From: JABMNT01 sp048262255
GTDB lineage: Bacteria > Pseudomonadota > Alphaproteobacteria > Rhodospirillales > Casp-alpha2
NCBI GenBank assembly: GCA_048262255.1
Contig: JBLXFH010000005.1
Location: forward strand, 1 to 64,000
DNA: 64,000 nt
Direction of reading: 5' to 3'
The notes under the pieces are model-generated. The model saw nothing but the letters and a program-made list of their open reading frames with translations, ran no database searches and had not been told where the DNA came from. The position numbers and the translations under genes are program-made. Within the stretch, counting starts at the first letter, position 1; every line of letters begins with the position of its first letter. Shown piece after piece: positions 23,763-32,492 of the stretch.

Positions 23763-24470
23763 ATGGTTAGTAAAAAAGCCAAGCGGTTTTACAAGTCAGT
23801 CGATTTTGAACCGCAAGATGATGGGTATGGCGTGTTGCTGGATGGGCGTTCGGTTCGAACCCCGCTGGGCAACGCGATGGTTTTGCCAACGCACGAACTG
23901 GTAAAATCCGTTGTCGCGGAATGGGACGGGCAGGGTGATGAAATCAATCCTCTGTCGATGCCCCAGATGCGACTGGCATGTACGGCTATTGACAAGGTCG
24001 CACCTGTTCATGGTCAGGTAGTCTCGCAAATTGTCCGCTATGGGCAAAGCGATTTGCTCTGCTACTGGGCGGAAAGGCCGGATGACCTTGTTGCGCGCCA
24101 AACAGCGGCCTGGCAACCTGTTCTCGACTGGCTGGCGGAGTCCAAAGGCGTCGCTTTGAATGTTACCGTGGGGATCGTTCCCGTTTCTCAACCTGAAGAA
24201 AGCCTTTCTGCTTTGGATGCGCTTGTTTCCGATTTTGATGCATTCCGGTTGGCCGCCCTGGGCGAGATCACGCAACTGACAGGCTCATTGGCGTTGGCGC
24301 TCGCCTGTATGGATGGCCGGTTGGATGAAATGGCCACCCTTGACGCTTCCCGGCTCGATGAGGACTGGCAGATTGAGCAGTGGGGCCTTGATTATGAAGC
24401 CGAGGACCGGCGGAAAAGTCTGGAAGCGGATTTTAGCGAAGCGATCCGTTTTTTCAGGGCGCTTGCCTGA
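23763..24470 (+). CDS. ATP12-family chaperone for F1-ATPase assembly
   Basis: The 235-residue protein has the family segments KRFYKSVDFEPQDDGYGVLL, DGRSVRTPLGN and the downstream INPLSMPQMRLACTAIDKV, plus DLLCYWAERPDDLVARQ. In mitochondria Atp12 binds the alpha subunit of F1 before hexamer assembly; the alphaproteobacterial homologue is presumed to do likewise, though it is less studied. It starts 16 bases after the AsmA gene and ends 17 bases from a convergent receiver gene. Confidence 0.9.
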   Translation: MVSKKAKRFYKSVDFEPQDDGYGVLLDGRSVRTPLGNAMVLPTHELVKSVVAEWDGQGDEINPLSMPQMRLACTAIDKVAPVHGQVVSQIVRYGQSDLLCYWAERPDDLVARQTAAWQPVLDWLAESKGVALNVTVGIVPVSQPEESLSALDALVSDFDAFRLAALGEITQLTGSLALALACMDGRLDEMATLDASRLDEDWQIEQWGLDYEAEDRRKSLEADFSEAIRFFRALA

Positions 24471-24487
24471 GCAGGACGGGAACCGGG

Positions 24488-25060
24488 CTATCTGTCTGTC
24501 TGGTTGAATTGCCGATAGGCCAAGGCGTCATCTTCCATAGGAACTTTGTGAAACCGCCTTTCGTCTCCGGCATAGATTTCTGAGTTAAGGAGCGGGGTGT
24601 TGTCGTAGGGTTTATTGGCCAACCGCCGACAGGGGCCAAAATACCTACCCGAACGCAGGAAAAAACTGGGAACTTCAATGGTTCTTTTGATGTGATTGTA
24701 AATGCGGCGCGCTGTAAACGGTTTGGTCAGGAAATCGTTAATGCCGGCATTGATAGCCTCTTTGCGCTGTTCACTGTCAGAAAAGGCCGACAAAAAGATA
24801 ACCGGGATGTACGGATTGCTCTTTGAGTGGTCATTGCGAACCCGCTGTAACAACTGAAGACCGTTCATTTGCGGTGACCAGTCGCTCAATATCAGATCCA
24901 GTTCAGTTGTGGCGAGCGTTTCCAGCGCGTCTTCAATATTCGCGGCACAAAAAACTTCAAGAACGCCAAGTTGACAAAGCGCGTTTTTAATCGCTTTCGC
25001 CGTTAGCGCATTGCTCTCAATGATCAGAATTTTAAGCCGGGCGATATTATAATCCGCCAT
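24488..25060 (-). CDS. Stand-alone receiver-domain protein with C-terminal tail
   Basis: This 190-residue protein has one receiver domain (residues 9-130) with phosphoacceptor Asp60 (LILSDWSPQMNG), switch serine in IFLSAFSD and Lys in FLTKPFTARR. The acidic pair is altered: where ED or DD is expected it reads IIESNA (Glu15-Ser16), so Mg2+ binding may be weakened. The 60-residue tail SGRYFGPCRRLANKPY and AGDERRFHK resembles tails seen in alphaproteobacterial receiver proteins; its function is unknown. There is no output domain. The gene is convergent to the Atp12 gene. Confidence 0.85.
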   Translation of the reverse strand: MADYNIARLKILIIESNALTAKAIKNALCQLGVLEVFCAANIEDALETLATTELDLILSDWSPQMNGLQLLQRVRNDHSKSNPYIPVIFLSAFSDSEQRKEAINAGINDFLTKPFTARRIYNHIKRTIEVPSFFLRSGRYFGPCRRLANKPYDNTPLLNSEIYAGDERRFHKVPMEDDALAYRQFNQTDR

Positions 25061-25153
25061 ATTTTTGCATTTCTTATTATGAACTAGAACGTGATTTTAT
25101 GGGGAGACTCTTACCTCTTCCTTAAGAATAATAATAAGGGACAGGTATCGTAG

Positions 25154-25615
25154 TCAAAAATCGAGGGCGGCATTTTCAATGACTTCTTTCAACACAAAAA
25201 AGCTGCGTAATTGACGAACACCCGGCAGGGCAAGAAGTTGTTCGCTGTGCAGACGGTTAAACCCCGAAATGTCATGGACCCGGACTTTCAGGAAATAATC
25301 AAAATCACCCGCAACCAAATGGCAGCCCAGAACGAAGGGTAATTTTGCGACGGCGTTTTCAAAGGCGGTGAAACTTTCTGGCGTTGACCGGTCCAATACG
25401 GCGCCAACCATGACCAAGACGCCTCGTTCAACGGCATTGGGGTCAATCTCTGCACGGATATTCAAAATGACGCCCTCGTCCAAAAGCCTTTGTGTTCGCC
25501 TGTGGCATGTTGCCGGGCTTACATGCACTTTTTCGGCTAGGTCTGCGTTCGAAATGCGTCCATCTATCTGTAATTGCTTAAGAATTTTGCGGTCAATTTT
25601 ATCAATATCCGGCAT
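25154..25615 (-). CDS. Lrp/AsnC-family regulator, likely of acdS
   Basis: The ATG at 25615 gives 153 residues beginning MPDIDKIDRKILKQLQIDGR; an upstream ATG at 25633 overlaps the ribosome site TGGGAGA and is less likely. The N-terminal helix-turn-helix (SNADLAEKVHVSPATCHRRT) is followed by the RAM ligand-binding domain (FVLGCHLVAGDFDYFLKVRV). The family responds to amino acids as octamers. It is divergent from acdS across a 160-base AT-rich gap, the layout of AcdR/AcdS in Proteobacteria, so it probably controls ACC deaminase. Confidence 0.88.
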   Translation of the reverse strand: MPDIDKIDRKILKQLQIDGRISNADLAEKVHVSPATCHRRTQRLLDEGVILNIRAEIDPNAVERGVLVMVGAVLDRSTPESFTAFENAVAKLPFVLGCHLVAGDFDYFLKVRVHDISGFNRLHSEQLLALPGVRQLRSFFVLKEVIENAALDF

Positions 25616-25775
25616 AATGAAATAATCTCCCAATTTTTATAAGTAAAATGAAATTAATATTAAATTTTATAAATTATATGGAATAAATAAGAGAAATATA
25701 GAACAATATTGAAAACACTTTTGAGTTCATGTGCGTTAGTATTGTCCTCCCCGCTTAATGAAACGGACAATCGAA
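25616..25775. promoter_or_regulatory. AT-rich divergent control region between lrp-type gene and acdS
   Basis: The 160-base gap is strikingly AT-rich (tataagtaaaatgaaatta through ataaatttataaatta-like stretches, 25636-25700), unlike its surroundings. Lrp-type regulators prefer such sequence, so the operator for the divergent pair should lie here. No single box could be fixed with confidence. Confidence 0.5.
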
Positions 25776-26792
25776 ATGAACCTGCAAAAATTTGAACGCT
25801 ACCCCCTGACATTCGGACGAACCCCTATTGAACATCTGCCACGCTTAACGGAGGCGCTGGGCAGCAAGGTGCAGATCTATGCCAAGCGGGACGACTGTAA
25901 TTCCGGACTCGCGATGGGCGGCAACAAGCTGCGCAAGCTGGAGTATATCGTTCCCGATGCCCTTGCATCAGGTGCCGACACGCTGGTTTCCATTGGCGGC
26001 GTGCAGTCCAATCATACCCGTATGGTGGCGGCAACGGCAGCAAAAATCGGCATGAAATGTGTGGTTATACAGGAAAGCTGGGTGCCCCATGATGATGCTG
26101 TTTATGACCGTGTTGGCAATATTCTGATGACCCGCCTGATGGGCGCCGACAGCCGTCTGGTTGATGATGGTTTTGATATCGGCATTCGCCAGAGTTGGGA
26201 AGACGCGCTGCAGTCCGTGCGTGACAAGGGGGGCATTCCCTATGCCATCCCGGCCGGTGCATCTGTCCACAAATTTGGCGGTCTTGGATATGTGGGGTTT
26301 GCAGAAGAAGTCCGGGCTCAGGAAGCGGAGATGGGCATTCAGTTCGATTATATTATTGTTTGTGTGGTGACCGGATCAACTCAGGCTGGCATGATTGTCG
26401 GATTTGCCGCAGATAACCGTGCGGACCGGGTGATAGGAATTGACGGGTCGGGGACGCCGGAGCAACTGCATAAACAGGTGCGGGATATTGTTGATAATAC
26501 GGCTGAACTGGTGGAACTGGGCCGCACAGTCCGGGATGACGAAATTATTATCAACCCGGATTACGCCTATCCGGCCTATGGCGTTCCGAGTCATGAGACA
26601 AATGAAGCGATCCGCTTGGCGGCCCGCACGGAAGCCATGATCACGGACCCGGTTTATGAAGGAAAATCCATGCAGGGACTGATTGATTTGACGCGGAAAG
26701 GTTTTTTCCCTGCAGGCTCAAACGTGCTTTATGCGCATCTTGGGGGTGCTCCGGCCTTAAACGGTTACAGCTATACTTATCGCAATGGTTAA
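25776..26792 (+). CDS. acdS: 1-aminocyclopropane-1-carboxylate deaminase
   Basis: The ATG at 25776 gives 338 residues, exactly the family length, beginning MNLQKFERYPLTFGRTPIEH. PLP lysine is Lys51 (GGNKLRKLEY) and the nucleophile Ser78 is in GGVQSNHTR. Tyr294, Glu295 (DPVYEGKSM) and Leu322 (AHLGG) are present; Glu295 and Leu322 separate true ACC deaminases from D-cysteine desulfhydrases. The enzyme opens ACC to 2-oxobutanoate and ammonia, lowering plant ethylene in associated bacteria and providing nitrogen. A divergent Lrp-type gene lies upstream and pccB downstream, which could use the propionyl-CoA made from 2-oxobutanoate. Confidence 0.94.
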   Translation: MNLQKFERYPLTFGRTPIEHLPRLTEALGSKVQIYAKRDDCNSGLAMGGNKLRKLEYIVPDALASGADTLVSIGGVQSNHTRMVAATAAKIGMKCVVIQESWVPHDDAVYDRVGNILMTRLMGADSRLVDDGFDIGIRQSWEDALQSVRDKGGIPYAIPAGASVHKFGGLGYVGFAEEVRAQEAEMGIQFDYIIVCVVTGSTQAGMIVGFAADNRADRVIGIDGSGTPEQLHKQVRDIVDNTAELVELGRTVRDDEIIINPDYAYPAYGVPSHETNEAIRLAARTEAMITDPVYEGKSMQGLIDLTRKGFFPAGSNVLYAHLGGAPALNGYSYTYRNG

Positions 26793-26969
26793 ACACCTTA
26801 ATCGGCTTTCACGTTTGAGCCGAGACAGGGCCTTCAGATATGGATGCCTGAGCTGGAAATAAACGCTTTGGTGTGTTGACGTGGTTTGATTTTCCGGCAA
26901 GAGCAAGTAGGCTTCACGACGAGGTTTTTTCGTTAACACATAAAGGGTTGCTTTTCCATTGGGGGAACC

Positions 26970-28502
26970 ATGCACGACATCATTCATCAACTGGAAGTCA
27001 AACGTGAGCGGGCCCGCCAGGGGGGCGGTGAGCGCCGGATTGAAAGTCAGCATAAAAAGGGAAAATTGACGGCGCGTGAGCGCATTGACCTGTTCCTTGA
27101 TGAGGGCTCCTTTGAAGAGCGCGACATGTTTGTCGAACACCGCAATACGGATTTCGGCATGGCCGAGCAGACCATCCCTGGCGATGGTGTGGTCACCGGT
27201 TTTGGTACGGTCAATGGGCGACTGGTTTTTGTGTTTTCTCAGGACTTTACGGTGTTTGGCGGTTCCCTGTCGGCCTCTCATGCGGAGAAAATCTGCAAGA
27301 TCATGGATCAGGCCCTGAAGGTGGGCGCACCTGTTGTCGGGCTCAACGATTCGGGCGGCGCACGTATTCAGGAAGGCGTTGATTCGCTGGCCGGTTATGC
27401 GGAAGTGTTCCAGCGCAATGTCATGGCGTCGGGTGTCGTTCCGCAAATTTCGATGATCATGGGGCCATGCGCCGGGGGAGCTGTGTATTCGCCAGCCATG
27501 ACCGATTTCATTTTTATGGTCAAGGATTCGAGCTACATGTTCGTGACCGGGCCCGACGTGGTGAAAACCGTCACCCATGAAGAAGTGACCCATGAAGAAC
27601 TGGGTGGGGCCACCACGCATACCCAGACTTCCGGTGTGGCCGACAAGGCCTTCGAGAATGATGTGGATGCGCTTTTGTATTTGCGCCGGTTCATTGATTT
27701 TCTGCCGGCAAATAACCGCGAAAAACCACCGGTCCGCCCCACCACGGACCCGCATGACCGGGCGGAACCGTCCTTGGATACGTTGGTGCCGGATAACACC
27801 AACAAACCCTATGACATGATGGAGCTGATCACCAAACTGGTCGATGAAAACGATTTCTTTGAGTTGCAGCCGGAATATGCCGGAAACATCATTACAGGTT
27901 TTGGCCGCATTGAAGGCTCGACCGTCGGTATCGTCGCCAACCAGCCCATGGTATTGGCCGGTTGTCTGGATATTTCATCAAGCATCAAGGCGGCTCGTTT
28001 CGTGCGGTTCTGTGATTGTTTCAATATTCCGATTTTGACGCTGGTTGATGTGCCGGGCTTTCTGCCGGGCACGTCGCAGGAATATGGGGGCATTATCAAA
28101 CACGGCGCCAAGCTGTTGTATGCCTACGCCGAAGCAACCGTGCCGAAAGTCACCGTGATTACACGCAAAGCCTATGGCGGAGCCTATGATGTGATGAGTT
28201 CCAAGCATCTGCGTGGCGATGTGAATTATGCCTGGCCGTCGGCGGAGATCGCTGTAATGGGGCCGAAAGGCGCGGTCGAGATTATTTTCCGTGAAGACAT
28301 TGGCGATGCGGAAAAAATTGAAAAGCGAACGGAAGAATACCGCACACGCTTCGCCAATCCATTTATTGCCGGGAACCGGGGTTTTATCGATGATGTGATC
28401 ATGCCCCACAATACGCGCGCCCGAATCAGCAAATCGCTGCGCATGCTCAGGGATAAAAAACTCGAAAACCCGTGGCGTAAGCACGGCAATATTCCGCTTT
28501 GA
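26970..28502 (+). CDS. pccB: Propionyl-CoA carboxylase beta subunit
   Basis: The 510-residue carboxyltransferase begins MHDIIHQLEVKRERARQGGG and has the two crotonase-type halves, with VVGLNDSGGARIQEGVDSLA, GPCAGGAVYSPAMTDF and, in the second half, TLVDVPGFLPGTSQEYGGII and RKAYGGAYDVM. It transfers CO2 from carboxybiotin to propionyl-CoA, giving methylmalonyl-CoA. The ribosome site GGGGGAA lies before the ATG. It is 177 bases after acdS and is linked to pccA through a small 2TM gene. The segment THEEVTHEELGGATTH is characteristic of PccB. Confidence 0.95.
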   Translation: MHDIIHQLEVKRERARQGGGERRIESQHKKGKLTARERIDLFLDEGSFEERDMFVEHRNTDFGMAEQTIPGDGVVTGFGTVNGRLVFVFSQDFTVFGGSLSASHAEKICKIMDQALKVGAPVVGLNDSGGARIQEGVDSLAGYAEVFQRNVMASGVVPQISMIMGPCAGGAVYSPAMTDFIFMVKDSSYMFVTGPDVVKTVTHEEVTHEELGGATTHTQTSGVADKAFENDVDALLYLRRFIDFLPANNREKPPVRPTTDPHDRAEPSLDTLVPDNTNKPYDMMELITKLVDENDFFELQPEYAGNIITGFGRIEGSTVGIVANQPMVLAGCLDISSSIKAARFVRFCDCFNIPILTLVDVPGFLPGTSQEYGGIIKHGAKLLYAYAEATVPKVTVITRKAYGGAYDVMSSKHLRGDVNYAWPSAEIAVMGPKGAVEIIFREDIGDAEKIEKRTEEYRTRFANPFIAGNRGFIDDVIMPHNTRARISKSLRMLRDKKLENPWRKHGNIPL

Positions 28503-28518
28503 CCGGAGCATAGCTGGC

Positions 28519-28746
28519 ATGCAACGGGCTGAAACGGACGATCAAAAGACAACGGTTGCGCAACGCAGGCTCAAAGGCTTTGGCCTGCACTTGTTGGGCT
28601 ATCTTGTCGCGATGGTGATATTGGTTCCCGTGAACCTCTTCATCTATTCGGAGACATTTTGGTTTGTATTGCCGATGGTTGGCTGGGGGAGCATATTGGC
28701 TATACATGTGGCTTATGTGCTCGGTTTTTTTGGAGCGAGCCGTTAA
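28519..28746 (+). CDS. Small two-transmembrane (2TM domain) protein
   Basis: This 75-residue protein has a basic soluble N-terminus (residues 1-22) and two hydrophobic segments (about 25-43, LHLLGYLVAMVILVPVNLFI, and 50-70, FWFVLPMVGWGSILAIHVAY). The pattern matches the 2TM domain proteins found as short membrane proteins or attached to kinases. GGAG lies upstream. It sits between pccB and pccA and is probably co-transcribed; any connection to carboxylation is unproven. Confidence 0.7.
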   Translation: MQRAETDDQKTTVAQRRLKGFGLHLLGYLVAMVILVPVNLFIYSETFWFVLPMVGWGSILAIHVAYVLGFFGASR

Positions 28747-28787
28747 ACGGGAAACGCATTTTTCATAATCAAAACTGAGTGCCGTCT

Positions 28788-30773
28788 ATGATTAAAAAAA
28801 TACTGATTGCGAACCGGGGCGAAATTGCCTGCCGCGTGATAAAGACCGCCAAAAAAATGGGGATCGCGACGGTTGCCGTTTATTCGGATGCCGACCGCCT
28901 GGCCCTGCATGTGGAAATGGCTGACGAGGCGGTTCACATTGGACCAGCCCCATCTGCACAAAGCTATCTGGTTATTGAGAATATTCTGGCTGCCATACGC
29001 CAAACAGGCGCCGATGCGGTTCATCCGGGATACGGATTCCTTTCAGAGAATGCCGGTTTTGCCGAAACCCTGGAAAAGGAAGGGGTTGCTTTTATCGGCC
29101 CGAAACCGCTTGCCATCAACGCCATGGGCGACAAGATCGAGTCTAAGAAACTGGCCATGGCTGCGGGTGTAAATACCGTGCCGGGACATACGGAAGCCAT
29201 CACCGATCCGGAAGATGCCGTAAAAATCGCCAACAACATTGGCTACCCGGTGATGCTCAAGGCCTCAGCCGGGGGCGGCGGCAAGGGCATGCGGATTGCG
29301 CATAATGATGAAGAATGCCGCGATGGGCTGATCCGCGCCACCAACGAGGCGAAAGCCAGCTTTGGCGATGACCGTGTTTTTGTCGAAAAATACATTGAAG
29401 AGCCACACCATATCGAAATTCAGGTGGTCGGCGATAGCCATGGGAATGTGGTTTATCTGGGCGAGCGCGAATGCTCTATTCAGCGCCGCCATCAAAAGGT
29501 AATAGAGGAAGCACCGTCACCGTTCCTTGACGAAAAAACCCGCAAAGCCATGGGCGAGCAGGCGGTTGCTCTGGCGAAAGCCGTTGATTATCAATCAGCG
29601 GGAACGGTTGAGTTTATTGTCGATAAGGACCGCAATTTTTACTTCCTTGAAATGAACACGCGGTTACAGGTCGAACATCCCGTGACCGAATACATCACCG
29701 GGCTGGATCTGGTCGAGCTCATGATCCGGGTGGCGGATGGCGAAGCGCTTCCCCTGTCGCAGTCTGATGTCAAATTGAATGGTTGGGCCATTGAAGCCCG
29801 TGTTTATGCGGAAGACCCGTTCCGAAACTTCCTGCCGTCAACGGGGCGTCTGGTGAAGTATATGGCACCGGAAGAAAGCGATACCGTGCGCGTGGATACG
29901 GGCGTTTATGAAGGTGGTGAAATCTCCATCTATTATGATCCCATGATCGCCAAGCTGGTCGCTTATGGGCCCGACCGGGCGGCAGCCAGCGAAAACCTGC
30001 AAAACGCTCTGGATCGTTATTATATCCGTGGCGTTAGCCATAACATGGCGTTTCTCTCGGCACTGATTGCGCATCCTCGCTTTACCGGCGGTAACCTGAC
30101 AACCAATTTTATTGCCGAGGAATACCCGGATGGTTTCCATGCCCAGGACCTGGTGTTCAATGATCCGAAAATCCTGATCGCGGCGGCGGCCGTTATCCAT
30201 AAGGCCTTTCAGGATCGCGCCGCGCATATTTCGGGCCAGACTTCCGGTCACCCCCGTACGGTGAAAAACGACTGGGTGGTGGTCATGCGCGATGAGCAGC
30301 ATCCCGTATCCGTCAGTGGAGAAGCAGGGGCGTACACACTGGTCATCGACAATCAATCGTGCACGGTGAAAACCCAATGGCAGTTCGAGCAGCCTTTGTT
30401 CATCGCCGAGATTGACGGCCAGGTCGTATGCCTTCAGGTCGAGCGTCAGAGTATCGCCTACCGGCTCACATATCGCGGCGCTCAGGCGGATGTGCTGGTC
30501 CTCAGTGCGCGCGGTGCCGAATTAAACGCCCTGATGCCTTTCAAGGAGCCGCCGGACACCTCAAAGCTCTTGCTGTCACCTATGCCGGGGCTTTTGGTCT
30601 CTGTTGCGGTTGAGGTGGGTCAGGAGGTCAAGGCTGGTGACGAGCTTGCCGTTGTTGAAGCCATGAAGATGGAAAACGTCCTGCGTGCTGAAAAAGACCA
30701 GACGGTCAAGTCGGTGGAAGCGGCGGCTGGCGACAGTTTGATGGTGGATCAGATTATCATCGAGTTCGCGTAA
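28788..30773 (+). CDS. pccA: Propionyl-CoA carboxylase alpha subunit (biotin-containing)
   Basis: The ATG at 28788 gives MIKKILIANRGEIACRVIKT and 661 residues; a GTG at 28779 is an alternative. The biotin carboxylase domain shows the glycine-rich ATP loop KASAGGGGKGMRIAHNDEEC and the catalytic region VEFIVDKDRNFYFLEMNTRL QVEHPVTE. The C-terminal biotinyl domain carries VVEAMKMENV, with the biotin lysine 34 residues from the end. It carboxylates biotin with ATP and bicarbonate for PccB. It lies 41 bases after the 2TM gene and 18 bases before the LysE-family gene. Confidence 0.95.
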   Translation: MIKKILIANRGEIACRVIKTAKKMGIATVAVYSDADRLALHVEMADEAVHIGPAPSAQSYLVIENILAAIRQTGADAVHPGYGFLSENAGFAETLEKEGVAFIGPKPLAINAMGDKIESKKLAMAAGVNTVPGHTEAITDPEDAVKIANNIGYPVMLKASAGGGGKGMRIAHNDEECRDGLIRATNEAKASFGDDRVFVEKYIEEPHHIEIQVVGDSHGNVVYLGERECSIQRRHQKVIEEAPSPFLDEKTRKAMGEQAVALAKAVDYQSAGTVEFIVDKDRNFYFLEMNTRLQVEHPVTEYITGLDLVELMIRVADGEALPLSQSDVKLNGWAIEARVYAEDPFRNFLPSTGRLVKYMAPEESDTVRVDTGVYEGGEISIYYDPMIAKLVAYGPDRAAASENLQNALDRYYIRGVSHNMAFLSALIAHPRFTGGNLTTNFIAEEYPDGFHAQDLVFNDPKILIAAAAVIHKAFQDRAAHISGQTSGHPRTVKNDWVVVMRDEQHPVSVSGEAGAYTLVIDNQSCTVKTQWQFEQPLFIAEIDGQVVCLQVERQSIAYRLTYRGAQADVLVLSARGAELNALMPFKEPPDTSKLLLSPMPGLLVSVAVEVGQEVKAGDELAVVEAMKMENVLRAEKDQTVKSVEAAAGDSLMVDQIIIEFA

Positions 30774-30791
30774 TTTGACCGGGGGGCTTTG

Positions 30792-31421
30792 ATGCTGGCA
30801 AATGCGCTGGCGGGGCTTGAAGGCTTTGCGCTGGGGGGTGGTTTGATTATCGCGATCGGCGCCCAGAATGCCTATGTTATTCGCCAGGGTGTGCGCGGCG
30901 AGCGCGTTTTCTATATCGCAACTCTCTGCTTTTTATCGGATGCCCTGCTGATCGTCATTGGCGCGGCAGGTGTGGGCGCGGTTATTGCGTCAGACGATCT
31001 GTTGCGCACCGTTGCTGCCTGGGGCGGGGCTTTTTTTCTGGGTGTGTATGGGATCAAGTCCGCCTATGCAGTATTTAATCCGGAACCCATGGAATTAAGT
31101 GACGGCGTTGATGGCGGGCAAGGGATCTGGAAAATCACCCTGACGACGCTCGCCCTGACCTATTTGAACCCCCACGTCTATCTCGATACGGTGGTACTGG
31201 TGGGGGGTGTCGCTGCACAATACGGTTTTGGGGAACGCCTGTTTTTTACCAGTGGTGCTATCATAGCGTCATGCTGCTGGTTCTACGGGCTGGCGGTTGG
31301 CTCTCTTCGGGTTGCGCGGTTTTTCCAGACGGAAAGGGGCGCGCAGGTTCTCGATGGTTTGGTGTGTCTGGTTATGTGGTCGGTCGCTGTTTCATTGATA
31401 AATGGTGAGCTGGGCGGATGA
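30792..31421 (+). CDS. LysE/ArgO-family amino acid exporter
   Basis: This 209-residue membrane protein has about six hydrophobic segments and the ArgO-like opening GGGLIIAIGAQNAYVIRQGV, with LTYLNPHVYLDTVVLVGGVA in the middle. Homologues export basic amino acids such as lysine and arginine. The ATG at 30792 has a purine-rich GGGGGG upstream; a TTG at 30789 is adjacent. It overlaps the acylphosphatase start by 4 bases. The connection with the preceding carboxylase genes is probably only positional. Confidence 0.87.
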   Translation: MLANALAGLEGFALGGGLIIAIGAQNAYVIRQGVRGERVFYIATLCFLSDALLIVIGAAGVGAVIASDDLLRTVAAWGGAFFLGVYGIKSAYAVFNPEPMELSDGVDGGQGIWKITLTTLALTYLNPHVYLDTVVLVGGVAAQYGFGERLFFTSGAIIASCCWFYGLAVGSLRVARFFQTERGAQVLDGLVCLVMWSVAVSLINGELGG

Positions 31422-31699
31422 GCACTCAGGCGGTGCATGTGAGGATCAGCGGGCGCGTGCAAGGGGTCTGGTTTCGCGGCTGGACGGCGCAGGAAGCGCA
31501 ACGCCTGGGATTGAGCGGTTGGGTGCGCAACCGCAAGGATGGCTCCGTGGAAGCCGTTTTCTGCGGCGAAGCGGCGCATGTGGATGAAATTTGCCAACTG
31601 TGTCATGAAGGGCCCAGGTTGGCGGTCGTCTCCTCCGTTGAAATGAAAGAGGCGGTCCCGCCGGACAGCCCACATTTTGAGACCCGCCCGACCGAATAA
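31418..31699 (+). CDS. acyP: Acylphosphatase
   Basis: The 93-residue product has the phosphate-binding loop ISGRVQGVWFRGWTAQEAQR with the catalytic arginine in VWFR, and the second catalytic residue Asn in GWVRNRKDGSVEA. It hydrolyses the acyl-phosphate bond of small metabolites. It overlaps the LysE-family gene by 4 bases (ATGA) and faces lipB across a 6-base gap; both stop codons lie in that narrow convergent junction, and no terminator hairpin is evident. Confidence 0.93.
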   Translation: MSTQAVHVRISGRVQGVWFRGWTAQEAQRLGLSGWVRNRKDGSVEAVFCGEAAHVDEICQLCHEGPRLAVVSSVEMKEAVPPDSPHFETRPTE

Positions 31700-31705
31700 G
31701 CCGCT

Positions 31706-32389
31706 TTAAGGCTCAAACACCTCGTCAAAGCTCATGCGCAGAGCTGCATCGACTTCCGGTAGGCTGGCGGTAACGCCGAGGTCCCAAAGCGACGTCACGC
31801 CATGTTCGGCGATGCCGCAGGGGATAATTCCGTCAAAATGGCTGAGGTCCGGCTCCACATTGATCGAGATGCCGTGAAAGGTCACCCATTTGCGAATGCG
31901 TACACCAATGGCCGCTACTTTATCTTCACGGGCCATGGGGTTGTCAGGTGCACCCTGACGGACCCAGATGCCGACCCGGCCGTCACGGCGCTCACCGATG
32001 ATACTGAACTGGGCCAGCGTGCGAATCACACAGTCCTCCAGATTGAACACATACCGGCGCACATCGGGACCGCGTTTTTTCAAATCCAGCATAACGTAAG
32101 CCACCCGCTGGCCAGGCCCATGATAGGTATAACGCCCGCCGCGGCCTGTTTTATGGACCGGAAAGCGCTCCGCATCGACCAGTTCCGACGGATCGGCGCT
32201 GGTGCCTGCCGTATAGAGGGGCGGATGCTCGAGCAACCAAATGCATTCCGGCGCGGTTCCAGCCCGGATATCGGCAGCGCGCTGTTCCATAAAGGCAATA
32301 GCGTCCGGATATTCCACAGGAACATCGGAAATCCGCCATTCGATTTGGTCGGTTGGTGCGGCGGCGGGAAGTGTGTTTATCAGGGTCAT
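31706..32389 (-). CDS. lipB: Octanoyl-[acyl-carrier-protein]:protein N-octanoyltransferase
   Basis: The ATG at 32389 gives 227 residues with AAAGG upstream; a GTG at 32395 is an alternative. Family motifs are YTAGTSADPSEL, TGRGGRYTYHGPGQRVAYVM and DKVAAIGVRIRKWVTFHGIS, with the catalytic lysine and cysteine near VAAIGV and IIPCGIAEHGV. LipB moves octanoyl groups from ACP to lipoyl domains, the first step of lipoate synthesis. It is divergent from the tRNA-Leu gene and convergent with acyP. Confidence 0.94.
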   Translation of the reverse strand: MTLINTLPAAAPTDQIEWRISDVPVEYPDAIAFMEQRAADIRAGTAPECIWLLEHPPLYTAGTSADPSELVDAERFPVHKTGRGGRYTYHGPGQRVAYVMLDLKKRGPDVRRYVFNLEDCVIRTLAQFSIIGERRDGRVGIWVRQGAPDNPMAREDKVAAIGVRIRKWVTFHGISINVEPDLSHFDGIIPCGIAEHGVTSLWDLGVTASLPEVDAALRMSFDEVFEP

Positions 32390-32410
32390 TTGCACCTTTG
32401 ATAACTGCGC

Positions 32411-32439
32411 TTGATTGGGTCGGTCGCATTTGCTATCTC
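32411..32439 (+). promoter_or_regulatory. Possible promoter for tRNA-Leu
   Basis: TTGATT (32411-32416) and TATCTC (32434-32439) lie 17 bases apart, about 50 bases before the mature tRNA. The -10 element is only moderate, so this is a suggestion. Confidence 0.4.
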
Positions 32440-32492
32440 CCCCTATGTAAAGACGAGGTCCGCATCTCTTTCAAGCGGATTTTGTACCTCAT

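Noticed and set aside
25061..25153. Terminator at ccttaagaataataataagg between receiver and lrp-type genes
   Set aside because: Stem is only 5 bp with a 10-base AT loop and no T-run in the needed direction.
26793..26969. Terminator or operator between acdS and pccB
   Set aside because: Only a 5-bp stem (cggct/agccg) with a large loop was seen, and no T-run; nothing else supportable in the 177 bases.
26757..27755. 332-codon antisense frame opposite acdS end and pccB
   Set aside because: Composition is His/Arg-rich and the opposite strand codes for PccB with family-wide conserved motifs.
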